This document shows, piece by piece, positions 29,751 through 39,556 of a stretch of DNA of 64,000 bases (position 1 is the stretch's first letter; each line of letters starts with the position of its first letter). A model generated the notes under the pieces. That model made no database searches and had not been told where the DNA came from. It saw only the letters and a list, made by a program, of their open reading frames with translations. The DNA comes from Streptomyces sp. MP131-18 (GTDB lineage: Bacteria; Actinomycetota; Actinomycetes; Streptomycetales; Streptomycetaceae). The stretch lies in assembly GCF_001984575.1 (NCBI RefSeq), contig NZ_LZNS01000001.1, positions 339,307-403,306 of the forward strand, written 5' to 3'. The translations under genes were made by a program, and so were the position numbers.

Positions 29751-30482
29751 ATGATCTCACCGAGAACGACATCGGCCCAGCAGGGGTCGGCGTCGTCGTC
29801 CGCGGCGCCCGCCGCGGAGAGCCTTGAGAACCACGCGCGCCGGGCCCTGGTGGAGTGGCTGACGAAGGAGAGGCCCGCCCCTGGCCAGCCCGTGCCGGTG
29901 CGCGAGTTCGCCCGGCGGCTCGGCATGAGCCGCACCCCCGTCCGCAGCGCGGTGGGGCGCCTGTACGAGCGGGGCCTGCTGGCGTACGACGCCACCGCCG
30001 GCTTCACCGTGGCGATCCCCTCGCTCTCCAGCCTCTACGAGCTCTTCGAGCTGAGGCTGATGCTGGAGTCGCACAGCCTGCGCCTTTTCGCGGAGCGCAC
30101 CGACCGGGAGCCGCCCGCGCGCCTGCGCCAACTGGTGGACGAGGCCGGGGAGCTGGCCCGGCTGTCGCTGCGCGACCCGGAGCGGTACATCGAGTTCCGG
30201 GAGAACGACAGCGCCTTCCACCGCTCCCTGGTCGAGCTGGGCGGCCTGCCCATGATGCTGGACCTCCACGACGACCTGCACCTGAGCATCCACGTCACGC
30301 GCACCGGTCTTGAAGCCCCCATCACCGCCTCCCGCCTGAACGCCGCCGTCTCCGAGCACCGCGCGATCGTGGACGCATTGGAGAGCGGTGACCGGCTCGG
30401 GGCCAGGGAGCTGCTGGAGAGCCACATCCTCCGCGTGCGCGACCAGACCATCGCCTTCCTCGCCCGACCCAGGATGGAGTGA
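29751..30482 (+). CDS. GntR-family (FadR/FCD) transcriptional regulator
   Basis: The 243-aa protein has an N-terminal winged helix (residues about 25-85, with REFARRLGMSRTPVRSAV as recognition region) and a C-terminal all-helical FCD effector domain containing the metal/ligand pattern ENDSAFHRSL and SEHRAIVDALESGD. FCD regulators commonly respond to sugar acids or other carboxylates. The start ATG 29751 has GGGAGG just upstream. It is divergent from the aldolase/importer operon and forms a unit with the GH127 gene 6 bp downstream. The repeated TGGCAT-N5-TGGYATRCCA sites in the window are its likely operators, a link that rests on position and palindrome type. Confidence 0.88.
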   Translation: MISPRTTSAQQGSASSSAAPAAESLENHARRALVEWLTKERPAPGQPVPVREFARRLGMSRTPVRSAVGRLYERGLLAYDATAGFTVAIPSLSSLYELFELRLMLESHSLRLFAERTDREPPARLRQLVDEAGELARLSLRDPERYIEFRENDSAFHRSLVELGGLPMMLDLHDDLHLSIHVTRTGLEAPITASRLNAAVSEHRAIVDALESGDRLGARELLESHILRVRDQTIAFLARPRME

Positions 30483-30488
30483 AAGCTC

Positions 30489-32426
30489 ATGGAAGGACCC
30501 GCTCTCCCCTCCCCCACCGCCCGCACGGCCCACCGGCCGCCGAGTCCGTCCCACGTCCGGCTGACCGGCGGCCCCTGGCTGCGGTGGCAGCGGGTCAACC
30601 GCGAGGTGAGCCTGCCGCTGGCGCTCGAGTGGCTGGAGAAGGCCGGCAACCTGCGCAACCTGCGGATCGCCGCGGGAGAGGCGGAGGGCGGGTACCGCGG
30701 GCCGGTGTACATGGACTCGGACGTCCACAAGATCCTCGAATCGGCGGCCTGGGAGCTGGGGCACGGCCCCGATGCCGCGCTGTCGGACTTCGTCGGGCGC
30801 ACGGCGGGTCTGCTGGAACGGGCGCAGGAGGAGGACGGTTACCTCGACTCCCACTACCAGGTGGCCGAGCCGGACCGGCGCTGGTCCCGGCTGGTGGACA
30901 GCCACGAAATGTACTGCGCGGGGCACCTGATGCAGGCGGCGGTGGCCGCGCACCGCGCCGCGGTGGACGCGGACGGGCGGCTGCTCACGGTGGCCCGGCG
31001 CTTCGCCGACCATCTCGCCGACGTCTTCCTCCCCGGCCCAGGCCCCGGGCTCGACGGCCACCCGGAGGTGGAGACCGCGCTGGTGGAGCTGTACCGGGTG
31101 ACGGGCGAACGGCGGTACCTGGAGCTGGCCTCCGCGTTCGTCGAGCGCCGCGGCCACGGCCTGGTCGGCCGGCACAAGCACGGCTCGGCGCACCGGCAGG
31201 ACCACCTACCGGTGCGCGAGGCACCGACGCTGACCGGGCACGCCGTGCGCGGCCTCTACCTGGAGGCGGGGATCGTCGACGTCGCGGTGGAGACGGGCGA
31301 CTCGGCGCTGCTGGCGGCCTCCGCCGCCCGCTGGGCCGACATGGCGGCCACGAAGACGGCGCTGACCGGCGGGCTCGGCTCGCGGCAGGTGGGCGAGGTC
31401 TTCGGGGAGCGGTACGAGCTCCCGCCGGACCTGGCCTACAACGAGACCTGCGCGTCGGCCGCGAGCGTCCAGTGGAGCTGGCGGCTGCTGCTGGCCACCG
31501 GGGATGCCCGGTACGCCGACCTGATCGAGCGGACGGTGTTCAATGCCTTCGGCGCGGCCCGTTCCGCCGACGGCCGGCGCTACTACAAGGGCAATCCGCT
31601 GCAACGCCGGGCGGACCACGCGGAGGCGGTCGGCGATCCGCGCTGGCGGGACGAGTGGTTCTTCTCGGCCTGCTGCCCGCCGGCCGTCACGCGCCTGGCC
31701 GGCTCCCTCGAGCACTACGCGGTGACGGTCTCGGAGGACGCCGGGTGCCCCACCCTCCACCTCCAGCAGTTCGCGCCCCTGACCCTGTCCTGCCCGCTCG
31801 CGGGCGGCGGGCTCGGGCTGCGCGTGGAGACCGGGTACCCGTGGGACGGCGCCGTCACGGTCACCGTCACCGAGGCGCCCCCGCAGCCGTGGGCGCTCGC
31901 CCTGCGGATACCCCCGTGGAGCGCGCGGACCTCTCTCGAGGTGAACGGCGAGCGCTGTCCCGCCGAACGTGACGAGCGGGGCTACGCCGTGCTGCGCCGC
32001 GTCTGGCGCCCCGGCGACACGGTCACGCTGCGGCTGGACATGGCGCCCCGGCTGACCGTGCCGCACCCGCGGGTGGATGCCGTCCGCGGCTGCGCGGCGG
32101 TCGAACGCGGGCCGCTGGTCTACTGCTTCGAGCAGGTCGACCAGGAGGCGGGCACCGACGTCGACGACCTGGCGCTGCCGCCCGGCGTCACGTTCCAGGA
32201 GGTCGAGCGCGAGGACCTCGACGGGGTCGGCCGCACCGTGGTGCTGCGGGCCGAGGCGGTGGCCGTCGCGGGCGAGCACGAGGCGGGTCTGCCGTACCGC
32301 AGGCACGGCGGGCCGCGGGCCGCCGACCGCCGGCGGCCCGCGGCCGTCACCGCGGTGCCCTACTTCCAGTGGGACAACCGCGGCGACGGCGCGATGCGCG
32401 TGTGGATGCCGCTGCTCAGCGGTTGA
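30489..32426 (+). CDS. GH127 beta-L-arabinofuranosidase
   Basis: This 645-aa protein is a canonical GH127 enzyme. YNETCASAAS gives Glu319 and Cys321, and FFSACCPPAVTRL gives Cys395 and Cys396, matching the zinc-cysteine site of HypBA1. The alpha/alpha6 barrel (about residues 20-440) is followed by beta-sandwich domains. No signal peptide is visible, so it works on imported sugars. It starts 6 bp after gntR and should share that gene's regulation. In Bacteroides rhamnogalacturonan II degradation one GH127 removes aceric acid, so arabinofuranose is likely but not the only possible substrate. The last 11 bp overlap the convergent pectate lyase gene. Confidence 0.92.
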   Translation: MEGPALPSPTARTAHRPPSPSHVRLTGGPWLRWQRVNREVSLPLALEWLEKAGNLRNLRIAAGEAEGGYRGPVYMDSDVHKILESAAWELGHGPDAALSDFVGRTAGLLERAQEEDGYLDSHYQVAEPDRRWSRLVDSHEMYCAGHLMQAAVAAHRAAVDADGRLLTVARRFADHLADVFLPGPGPGLDGHPEVETALVELYRVTGERRYLELASAFVERRGHGLVGRHKHGSAHRQDHLPVREAPTLTGHAVRGLYLEAGIVDVAVETGDSALLAASAARWADMAATKTALTGGLGSRQVGEVFGERYELPPDLAYNETCASAASVQWSWRLLLATGDARYADLIERTVFNAFGAARSADGRRYYKGNPLQRRADHAEAVGDPRWRDEWFFSACCPPAVTRLAGSLEHYAVTVSEDAGCPTLHLQQFAPLTLSCPLAGGGLGLRVETGYPWDGAVTVTVTEAPPQPWALALRIPPWSARTSLEVNGERCPAERDERGYAVLRRVWRPGDTVTLRLDMAPRLTVPHPRVDAVRGCAAVERGPLVYCFEQVDQEAGTDVDDLALPPGVTFQEVEREDLDGVGRTVVLRAEAVAVAGEHEAGLPYRRHGGPRAADRRRPAAVTAVPYFQWDNRGDGAMRVWMPLLSG

Positions 32427-34686
32427 TCCGCACCTGGCTGAACCTGGCCGTGGTGTAGTTGGCGGTCAGGTTCGCCTCCTTGTTGGCGTCGACCACGAGT
32501 CCGGCATAGAGGTCGGGACCGATGGAGATCCGCTCGTAGCCCACGCGGGTCCACTGGAGCGAGTCGGGTGAGATCTCCGCGGTGAACTCGTCGCCGCGCA
32601 GGGTCACCCGCAGCCAGTAGGGCTGGTCCTCAAGGACCTCGCCCTCCTCCCAGGGGTAGGTGCCGACGCTCATCTCCTCGCCGGTCGAGGCGATGCGCTT
32701 GCAGATGCCGACCAGCCCGTCCGCCGAGACGGCGACGCCCATGAGGCAGAAGGCGGAGTCCTCGGTGAGGTTCTCCCGGATCATGATGCCGCCCAGCACG
32801 TCCGCGTAGACGGGGCTCACGGAGTCGACCCGGGCGATGATCTCCACCACCTCGTCGTCCGGGGCCTCGATCGGCTGGTAGACGAAGTGGAAGGAGTCCT
32901 TCCGCCCTTGGACGCGGCCGGAGCCGCGCACCGTGAACTCCCCGTCGACCAGCGCCGCCGCGCCCGGGATGGGCACGTCGCCGATGTCCACGGAGGTCCA
33001 GGGCCCCAGGTCGGTGACGCGGTTGACGTGCACCGGCACCCCGGTGGAGGTGGTGGCGGTGCCGGTGGTGTCGGTGACCAGGACCGTCAGGTAGTGCGTG
33101 CCCTCCGGCGCGTCCCGCCACGTCAGCCGGTACGGAGCGGCGGTGCTCTCGCCGAGCTTCTCGGCGCCGGCGTAGAACTCCACCCGGGCGATGTCCGCGC
33201 CCTCGTGCGCCGTCGCCTCGGCCTCGATCACCACATCGTGGCTGCCGGACTCGCTGGTGAGGACCGTGTGGCCCGCCGGGGCGGTGATCCCGGCGACCGG
33301 GTTGGGCGCGCCGGTGGGGGCGAGGGAGTTGAGATAGAGCTCCAGGTGGGTGTACCCGGTGGCCGGGTCGACCGCCGCCGCGTCGGCCGGGTCGTCCGGG
33401 TTCAGGCCGTGCGCCCGTTCCCAGACGTCGGGAATCCCGTCGTGGTCGCTGTCGGCGGGCGGGGTCGCCGACGCCAGGGTGACCAGTCCCCCCACCTCCG
33501 TCTGGGAGTTGATCATGCGGCCCGTTCCGGCGCGCACGTCCGCGATCAGCCGGGCGTCCATGGCGTCGCGGCGGGGCAGGATCGCCCCTGCGCCGTCGAG
33601 CACCGCCTCGTACGCCTCCTGCGGGGTCTGCCGTTCGATCTCGTCAGGGAAGGCGACGGGCTCGTCCAGCAGCGTGACGCCGCCGACGGGGATGTCCACG
33701 CCGCGCGCATTGTCCGCGGTGATGTCGGGATGCCCCTCGATGACGTTGCCTGCGACGTACCAGGAGCCGCCGCGCCCGGGGGCGACGAGGACGGGGGCGA
33801 TCTCCGCGACGGTGTCGGGGCCCGGCTTGTAGTAGTTGTCGGCGATGTTGACGCCGACGGCCCACTCGCCGCCGTAGCAGGAGGTGTAGCCGTAGTTGTA
33901 GATGACGTTGTTCCGGTGGTCGGCCCGCAGGTCCACGTCCTCGACGAAGCTGAAGCGGGGGTTGCGTCCGCCGTTGTGGATCAGCAGGTTGTGATGGAAC
34001 GTCACGTTGTCGCCGCCCCACAGCCCGCCGTAGCCGTGCCGGCCCTTCTCGTGCGCGGACATCGTGAGTCCCTCGGCGACGATGCACCACTGCACCGTGA
34101 CGTTCCGGTTCCCGTAGGTGGAACAGGTCTCGTCCACGCCCCAGCTGAAGGAGCAGTGGTCGATGATGACGTCCCGGCGCCCCTCCATCTTGAAGGTGTC
34201 GATGGGGGTGCCGAGGACGTCGGTGCCGCGGAAGCGCAGGTAGCGCAGGATGACGTTGTCCGCCTTGATCTCCGTCTCGTTGCCGGCGACGCAGATGCCG
34301 TCGCCGGGGGCGGTCTGCCCGGCGATGGTGAGGTTCGATCCGGTGATGTCCAGGCCGCCCGCCAGGTGGATCGTCCCGGAGACCCGGAAGACCACGGTGC
34401 GGTCGCCCGCGGAGACCGCGTCGCGCAGCGAGCCAGGGCCGGAGTCGGCGAGGGTGGTCACCTCGTACACCGAGCCCCCGCGGCCGCCGGTGGCATGCCG
34501 GCCGCCGCCCTGGGCGCCGGGGAACGCGGGCACGTCCGCGGGGGCGGCGACCGCCTCCCCGCGCGGCGCGGCGGCGCGGGCCACGCCGCCGAACGCGGCG
34601 GAGCCCACCAGGGTGCCGGCCGCGGTCACGAAGGCGCGCCGCCCGAATCCCGTGTGCCGGGCGGCTCTTCCGTTGATGTCGGTCAC
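32416..34686 (-). CDS. Secreted PL1-type pectate lyase with C-terminal accessory domains
   Basis: This 756-aa protein has a twin-arginine signal (GRRAFVTAAGTLVGSAAFGG, residues about 15-34) and a PL1 parallel beta-helix with VIIDHCSFSWG and HHNLLIHNGGRNPRFSF, where the second motif holds the catalytic arginine of the family. After the helix come an acidic DSDHDGIPDVWE calcium-binding segment (about 450), an Ig-like domain (about 500-575) and a C-terminal jelly-roll resembling DUF1349. It should cut homogalacturonan by beta-elimination outside the cell. GTG 34686 is supported by AAGGAG 8 bases upstream. Confidence 0.9.
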   Translation of the reverse strand: MTDINGRAARHTGFGRRAFVTAAGTLVGSAAFGGVARAAAPRGEAVAAPADVPAFPGAQGGGRHATGGRGGSVYEVTTLADSGPGSLRDAVSAGDRTVVFRVSGTIHLAGGLDITGSNLTIAGQTAPGDGICVAGNETEIKADNVILRYLRFRGTDVLGTPIDTFKMEGRRDVIIDHCSFSWGVDETCSTYGNRNVTVQWCIVAEGLTMSAHEKGRHGYGGLWGGDNVTFHHNLLIHNGGRNPRFSFVEDVDLRADHRNNVIYNYGYTSCYGGEWAVGVNIADNYYKPGPDTVAEIAPVLVAPGRGGSWYVAGNVIEGHPDITADNARGVDIPVGGVTLLDEPVAFPDEIERQTPQEAYEAVLDGAGAILPRRDAMDARLIADVRAGTGRMINSQTEVGGLVTLASATPPADSDHDGIPDVWERAHGLNPDDPADAAAVDPATGYTHLELYLNSLAPTGAPNPVAGITAPAGHTVLTSESGSHDVVIEAEATAHEGADIARVEFYAGAEKLGESTAAPYRLTWRDAPEGTHYLTVLVTDTTGTATTSTGVPVHVNRVTDLGPWTSVDIGDVPIPGAAALVDGEFTVRGSGRVQGRKDSFHFVYQPIEAPDDEVVEIIARVDSVSPVYADVLGGIMIRENLTEDSAFCLMGVAVSADGLVGICKRIASTGEEMSVGTYPWEEGEVLEDQPYWLRVTLRGDEFTAEISPDSLQWTRVGYERISIGPDLYAGLVVDANKEANLTANYTTARFSQVRINR

Positions 34687-34717
34687 GTTCGCTACTCCTT
34701 GGTCGGTGGGGAACGGC

Positions 34718-37162
34718 CTACGCGGGGCGGAGCACGTACGTGCTCCCCCGCCGGGTACCGAAGGCGACCACGTGCTCCTCCGGCCGGTCGGGCTCGGCAC
34801 CCGTGACATCCACGCGGTGCGGCGTGCGGACGCGGACGGGATTGCCCAGCAGGGAGCGCACGACGGCCCGCGTCACGCCGGACGGGCCCCACTCCAGGTC
34901 GATCTCGAAGCCGCCGCGCGCCATCAGCCCGCGGAAGGAGCCGGCGGGCCAGGCGTCGGGGAGCGCGGGGAGCAGCTCCACCTCGCCCGCGTGGCTCTGC
35001 AACAGCATCTCGGTGATCCCCGAGACCCCGCCGAAGTTGCCGTCGATCTGGAACGGCGGGTGGAGGTCGAAGAGGTTGGGCGCGGTGCGGGCCGGGGTGA
35101 GCAGCTCGCCGAGCCGTTCGTAGGCACGCACGGGGTCGAGCAGCCGCGCCCACATGTTGATCTTCCAGGCGAGCGACCACCCCGTTCCGGCGGCGCCGCG
35201 CAGCTCCAGGGTCTTCACGGCGGCGGCGGCCAGCTCGGGCGTGCCCCTGGGGGTGATCTGCGCGCTGGGGAACAGCCCGTACAGGTGGGACACGTGCCGG
35301 TTCTGGGCGAGCGCCGCCTCTTCCCAGTCCACCAGCCACTCCTGGAGCTGGCCGAGGTAGCCGATCTGCATCGGCGCCAGCCGGTCGCGGACCTCGCCGA
35401 CCCGCTCGGCGAAACCGTGGTCCCGGTCGAGCACGTCGGTGGCCTGCCGGAAGGCGTCGAAGAGATCACGCAGCAGTTGCATGTCCATGGTCGGTCCGGC
35501 ACAGACGCTGACGCTCTCGCCCTCGTCCTGGTGGTGGGTGACCTCGGGCGAATGCGAGGGGTTGGTGACCAGCCAGCCCGTGCCCGCGTCCTCGACGAGG
35601 GTGTCGAGGAAGAACTGCACCGCGCCTTTCATCACCGGGTAGTTGCGGCTCAGGGCCCCGGTGTCCCCGGTGAAGAGGTAGTGGTCCCACAGCATCAGGC
35701 TGACCCAGGCGCCGCCGGTGGGCCACAGGCCGTAATGGGCGTGGTCCACGGGCGCGGTGCCGCGCCAGCCGTCCGTGTTGTGGTGGAGCACCCAGCCGGA
35801 GGCGTCGTAGAGCGCCTTGGCGGTGCGCGCGCCGGACTCGGCCAGCTCGTGGATCATGTCCACGGCGGGGTCCCAGCACTCGGCGAGGTTCGCGGGCCCG
35901 GCCGGCCAGTAGTTCATCTCGAAGTTGATGTTGACGGTGTACTTGGACTCCCAGGACGGGTTCATGCTGTCGTTCCACAGGCCCTGGAGGTTGGCCGGCT
36001 GGCCCGGGGCGCGGGAGCAGGAGGCCAGCAGGTAGCGGCCGTACTGGAAGTACAGCGCGGCGAACTGCGGGTCGCCGCCGTCCGCGAAGAGCCCGATCCG
36101 CTCGTCCGTGGGCAGGTGCACGCGGTCCGAGGTGCCCAGATCGATGCCGACGCGGGTGAACAGCCTGCGGTAGTCGGCCACATGGCGCTCCCGCAGCCGG
36201 GCGTACGGCGTTCCGGCGGCCGGGATCAGGTGGCGGCGGGCGCGGGCGACCGGGTCGGCTCGTACGTCCAGGTAGTCGCGGTAGCTGGTGGCCAGGGAGA
36301 TGACCAGGGTGACCGCGTCGGCGTCCCGTACGGTCAGGGCGCCCTGGGCGTCGGTGCTCGTCCGCCCGCCCTCGGTGACCGCGCGGGTGACGGCGCGGAA
36401 GCGCACCGAGCCGGGAGTCTCGAACCAGTCGCCGCTGACGCCGTCGAGCGCGATCGTGCGCTCGTCGACGGCCGAACCGGTGGCCCGCTGCGGGGTGGTG
36501 AACCGGGCCGTGAAGCCGATGGCGCCGGGGGCGTCCGCGGTCAGCCGCACGACGATGACCTGGTCGGGCGCGCTGGCGAAGACCTCCCGGGTGTGGCGCA
36601 CCCCGCCGCGGGTGTAGCGGACGCGGGTGACGGCGGTCTCCAGGTCGAGTTCACGCTCGTAGCCGCTCACCTCGCCGGCCCCGGAGAGGGCGAGTTCGAG
36701 GTCGCCGAGCACCTGGTACGCCGCCTGCTCGGAGGGGGTGCCGAGGAAGTGGGAGTCGGCCAGCAGCTGCGCCTGGTACCACTTCTCCTCCACCACCAGG
36801 CGGCGGATCTCCTCCAGGTACTCCCCGGCGTCGGGCCGCGCGTAGTCGTGCGGGCCGCCGGCCCACAGGCTGTCCTCGTTGAGTTGCAGGCGTTCCGTGT
36901 CGGTGCCGCCGAAGACCATGGCACCGAGACGGCCGTTGCCGACGGGGAGCGCCTGCAACCACTCCGCGGCCGGGGCGACGTACCACAGTCGCATGGGGTT
37001 GGGCCCGTGTCCGCCGGCACCGGACGCTTCCCCGTGCGCTCCCCCGGGGGTTTCGGCGTTCGAGGCGTGCTCCGCGGCACCGGCGGCTCGGGTGGACAGG
37101 GCGGTGGCCGCCGCGCCGGCTCCGGCGGTGGCCAGTACATGGCGTCGGGACAACTCAGGCAT
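34718..37162 (-). CDS. Secreted GH95 alpha-L-fucosidase/alpha-L-galactosidase
   Basis: The 814-aa protein has a twin-arginine signal ([19 protein letters not shown], residues about 4-22), an N-terminal beta-sandwich (about 55-300) and an alpha/alpha6 barrel. Residues corresponding to the AfcA active site are present: Asn411 and Asn413 in [11 protein letters not shown], Glu540 in NPSHSPE and Asp707 in [13 protein letters not shown]95 enzymes remove alpha-L-fucose or alpha-L-galactose; in the plant polysaccharide context alpha-L-galactose of rhamnogalacturonan II or fucose of xyloglucan are candidates. ATG 37162 has GGAG 7 bases upstream. It lies 31 bp before the pectate lyase start in the same direction. 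Confidence 0.92.
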   Translation of the reverse strand: MPELSRRHVLATAGAGAAATALSTRAAGAAEHASNAETPGGAHGEASGAGGHGPNPMRLWYVAPAAEWLQALPVGNGRLGAMVFGGTDTERLQLNEDSLWAGGPHDYARPDAGEYLEEIRRLVVEEKWYQAQLLADSHFLGTPSEQAAYQVLGDLELALSGAGEVSGYERELDLETAVTRVRYTRGGVRHTREVFASAPDQVIVVRLTADAPGAIGFTARFTTPQRATGSAVDERTIALDGVSGDWFETPGSVRFRAVTRAVTEGGRTSTDAQGALTVRDADAVTLVISLATSYRDYLDVRADPVARARRHLIPAAGTPYARLRERHVADYRRLFTRVGIDLGTSDRVHLPTDERIGLFADGGDPQFAALYFQYGRYLLASCSRAPGQPANLQGLWNDSMNPSWESKYTVNINFEMNYWPAGPANLAECWDPAVDMIHELAESGARTAKALYDASGWVLHHNTDGWRGTAPVDHAHYGLWPTGGAWVSLMLWDHYLFTGDTGALSRNYPVMKGAVQFFLDTLVEDAGTGWLVTNPSHSPEVTHHQDEGESVSVCAGPTMDMQLLRDLFDAFRQATDVLDRDHGFAERVGEVRDRLAPMQIGYLGQLQEWLVDWEEAALAQNRHVSHLYGLFPSAQITPRGTPELAAAAVKTLELRGAAGTGWSLAWKINMWARLLDPVRAYERLGELLTPARTAPNLFDLHPPFQIDGNFGGVSGITEMLLQSHAGEVELLPALPDAWPAGSFRGLMARGGFEIDLEWGPSGVTRAVVRSLLGNPVRVRTPHRVDVTGAEPDRPEEHVVAFGTRRGSTYVLRPA

Positions 37163-37236
37163 GGCTCGGCTCCAGTTGCGTCTCGGGGGCGGCGGGGACG
37201 GCGGGGGTCCGGAATTCGGCCGGGCGGAGTCCGTGG

Positions 37237-38433
37237 TCATCGGCGTCTCTCCGCACGGTGGCGGGCGTCGAGCTCGTCCAGCAGCGCCCGGTGCGGCCGG
37301 CCCTCGGCCAGCCCGTCGCGCAGCAGCCTCGCGGCGGCCTGCTGGAACGCGGGGTAGCCGGGCCAGCGCGGGCGCACCCAGGCGTGCTCGACGGTGGCGA
37401 GCGTGGAGCGGTAGAAGCCGCCCCACTGATCGTTGGTCCAGCGGTCGGTCCAGGCCGACCGGGCGGCGGGCTGTCCGCCGGTGACCGGGAACAGCTCGCG
37501 CTGCACCGGGTCGGCGAGCAGTCGACGCAGGTGGTCGCGGACCGCGGAGCGCGCGGCGGCGTCGCCCGTCCGCCGGCGGGAGACCGCGAGCCCGGCACCG
37601 CCGAGCACGCTGCCCGGTCGCCCGCCGGGCAGCCAGGCGGGCGGTGCGGAGAAGGCCACGGGATAGGGGCCCGAGCGCGTGTAGGTGACGTAGCCGTGCA
37701 CCAGCGGACAGTAGGCCGGTCCCTGGCCGGCGGCCATCGTCCGCAGCACGGCGACCGGGTCGGCGGAACGCAGTCCCGGCGGGGTGCGGGCGGCGAGCCG
37801 GGCCATCGTCTCCAGCGCGGCGAGCCCGTGTTCGCGCGGGAAGAGCGCGTCGTCGTCGCCGTCAGTGGCGGGCTCCCCGCGCTGGGCCAGGCAGAGCGAG
37901 CAGAAGGTGAGGAAGGCGTGCGGCCCGCCCAGGCAGAGCGTGACCGGCACTTCGTTCGGCAGCGCGCACACCTGTCCCCAGGTGCGGGGCAGGTCCCGTT
38001 CCCCCATCAGGTCCGGACGGACGGCGGCGACCTGGGCGGTGGCGTCCAGCGGCAGCGCCCAGGTGCGGTCGTCCAGGACGTAGCTGTCGAAGCTGGCGCC
38101 GACGCTGCGTTCGCGCCAGGACGCCAGCTCGGTGGGGCCGAAGAGCACCTCCATCGCCACCAGGCAGCCGGCCTCGACCGCGCCGCCGAGCCCGGAGTGG
38201 TCGACGACGAGGATGTCGTAGTCGGCGGCCAGTGCGGCGATCGGCGTCGACTCGAATCCCGACAGCGGCTGCCGGTCCCAGCGCAGCGGGCGGCCGACCG
38301 TCTCGCAGCCCGTCGGCACCGAGGCATCGATCCGGCTCAGCTCCTCCAGCGGGCCGTAGCCGCGCGGGTGGTCCCAGGTGAGGCCGCGCAGTTCGCCGGC
38401 CGCCGTGAGCGGTGCGATCACCGGAACGGTCAT
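37237..38433 (-). CDS. Solute-binding-protein-like protein without export signal
   Basis: The 398-aa protein resembles family-1 ABC sugar-binding proteins in its interior ([59 protein letters not shown]) but starts directly with [25 protein letters not shown] and has no signal sequence or lipobox, so it should be cytoplasmic. The ATG at 38433 overlaps the CaiB/BaiF stop (ATGA), so the two proteins are translationally coupled. I recall similar pairings of a signal-less binding protein with a CoA-transferase-like gene in other bacteria, but no function is established. It may sequester or sense an intracellular ligand. Confidence 0.68.
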   Translation of the reverse strand: MTVPVIAPLTAAGELRGLTWDHPRGYGPLEELSRIDASVPTGCETVGRPLRWDRQPLSGFESTPIAALAADYDILVVDHSGLGGAVEAGCLVAMEVLFGPTELASWRERSVGASFDSYVLDDRTWALPLDATAQVAAVRPDLMGERDLPRTWGQVCALPNEVPVTLCLGGPHAFLTFCSLCLAQRGEPATDGDDDALFPREHGLAALETMARLAARTPPGLRSADPVAVLRTMAAGQGPAYCPLVHGYVTYTRSGPYPVAFSAPPAWLPGGRPGSVLGGAGLAVSRRRTGDAAARSAVRDHLRRLLADPVQRELFPVTGGQPAARSAWTDRWTNDQWGGFYRSTLATVEHAWVRPRWPGYPAFQQAAARLLRDGLAEGRPHRALLDELDARHRAERRR

Positions 38434-39338
38434 GACGCCTCCCCCCGGACGCCGAGGGAGTCCTCGGCGAGCAGCGGCCACACCCGGTGCCCGGGGCCGC
38501 CCGGCCCGGCGCGGGAGCCGTCGTGCCGGGTCCTGGAGGCGGTGCCGTTCCCGGAGTCCGGGGCGGCGGGCCCGGCCTCGACACCGTGCTTCGCGAACAG
38601 GTCCAGCCACTCCGCGGTGGTGCGGCGCGGCAGCCGCAGCCGGACCAGCGCGGTGATCTCGTCCCGGCAGTTGTGGCCTCCTGTGCCCCGGCCGCCCAGC
38701 TCCGGCAGACCGAGGGCGTCACCGAGGGATTCGAGCGGCGGCATGGCCAGGGCGAGGTGGCCGTCCTTGGTCGCGAACACCCGGTAGGGGGCGCGGCCCC
38801 GGGTACGGCCGGGCGGCTCGGGCGTTCGCGCCGGGCGCCCGGCTGTCACCGAGACGAGCCGGCCCTCTCCGGTGCGCTCCCGGTGCAGCAGGGCCGCCAG
38901 CGTCCCCTCCAGGGCGGAGTCGGCGGTCAGGGCGTCGTCAGCCCGCGGTCCGGCGGGGCCCTGGCCGGAGACCGAGACATACACGATGCCGGGGTTGGCC
39001 CGGCGGATCGTCGGGTAGTCCACGCCGAGCCGTTCGGCCACTCCCGGCAGGTAGTCCTGGAGGAGAACGTCCGCGTCGCGGGCCAGGGCGAGCACCACCG
39101 ACCGCCCCCGGGCGGTGGCGAGGTTCACGGTGAGGGAGAGCTTGCCGCGGGCGGGAAGGGTGATGGCCGCGGTGCTCCCGGCGGCCCGCGCCCGGCCGTC
39201 CCCCGCGTCGTCCGGCCGCTCCGGCCGCTGCTCCACCGTGACCACGTCGGCGCCGAGGTCGCCCAGGCGCGCCGCCGGGGGCGGCCCCGCCCCGGTGACC
39301 GACAGGTCGACCACCCGGTAGCCGTCCAGAATTCCCAT
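38430..39338 (-). CDS. Short CaiB/BaiF-type CoA-transferase-like protein, catalytic segment missing
   Basis: The N-terminal part is clearly class III CoA-transferase: LDGYRVVDLSV, RLGDLGADVVTVEQ, DVLLQDYLPGVAERLGVDY and IVYVSVSGQGPAGP. The protein is only 302 aa, against about 400 for the family. The usual segment after the SGxGxxGP motif, which contains the catalytic aspartate (GYD region), is absent: the sequence jumps to LTADSALEGTLAALLHRERTGEG. The C-terminal part is also shortened. Acyl-CoA transfer is therefore doubtful. ATG 39338 has GGAGG upstream. An 8-bp tandem repeat lies just before it. Confidence 0.72.
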   Translation of the reverse strand: MGILDGYRVVDLSVTGAGPPPAARLGDLGADVVTVEQRPERPDDAGDGRARAAGSTAAITLPARGKLSLTVNLATARGRSVVLALARDADVLLQDYLPGVAERLGVDYPTIRRANPGIVYVSVSGQGPAGPRADDALTADSALEGTLAALLHRERTGEGRLVSVTAGRPARTPEPPGRTRGRAPYRVFATKDGHLALAMPPLESLGDALGLPELGGRGTGGHNCRDEITALVRLRLPRRTTAEWLDLFAKHGVEAGPAAPDSGNGTASRTRHDGSRAGPGGPGHRVWPLLAEDSLGVRGEAS

Positions 39339-39350
39339 GGTGCTTCCTCC

Positions 39351-39404
39351 GTTGTCCCGTTGTCCCGTTGTCCCGTTGTCCGTCGTCCGGTGTCCCGTCG
39401 TCCC
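39351..39404. repeat. 8-bp tandem repeat (GTTGTCCC)n upstream of the CaiB/BaiF gene
   Basis: Three perfect GTTGTCCC units (39351-39374) are followed by degenerate copies (GTTGTCC, GTCGTCCG, GTGTCCC, GTCGTCCC) to 39404. The array ends 12 bp before the start codon of the leftward CaiB/BaiF-like gene, in its leader or promoter zone. Slipped-strand length change could alter expression. It is too short and lacks spacers for a CRISPR array. Confidence 0.7.
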
Positions 39405-39454
39405 GGAGGTGCTGTGCCGGCGGCTCCGCCCGGGGCGCTCGGGGCGCCGGGCAC

Positions 39455-39500
39455 GCCGTCCGCGGATCGCGCGTGTGGTGGATCGCCCGCCGCGGACGGC
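39455..39500 (-). terminator. Hairpin downstream of the beta-helix protein gene
   Basis: GCCGTCCGCGG (39455-39465) and its exact complement CCGCGGACGGC (39490-39500) can form an 11-bp GC-rich stem with a 24-base loop, 57 bp after the stop of the beta-helix gene. There is no T-run, which is normal in actinobacteria. Confidence 0.5.
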
Positions 39501-39556
39501 CCGGCGGCGGGCCGCCCGCGGTGCTTCGGGGCCGGTCCGGCCCGTTCAGCCGGCTG

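Noticed and set aside
39351-39404. Possible CRISPR-like array
   Set aside because: Units are 8 bp and directly adjacent, with no spacers and no cas genes.
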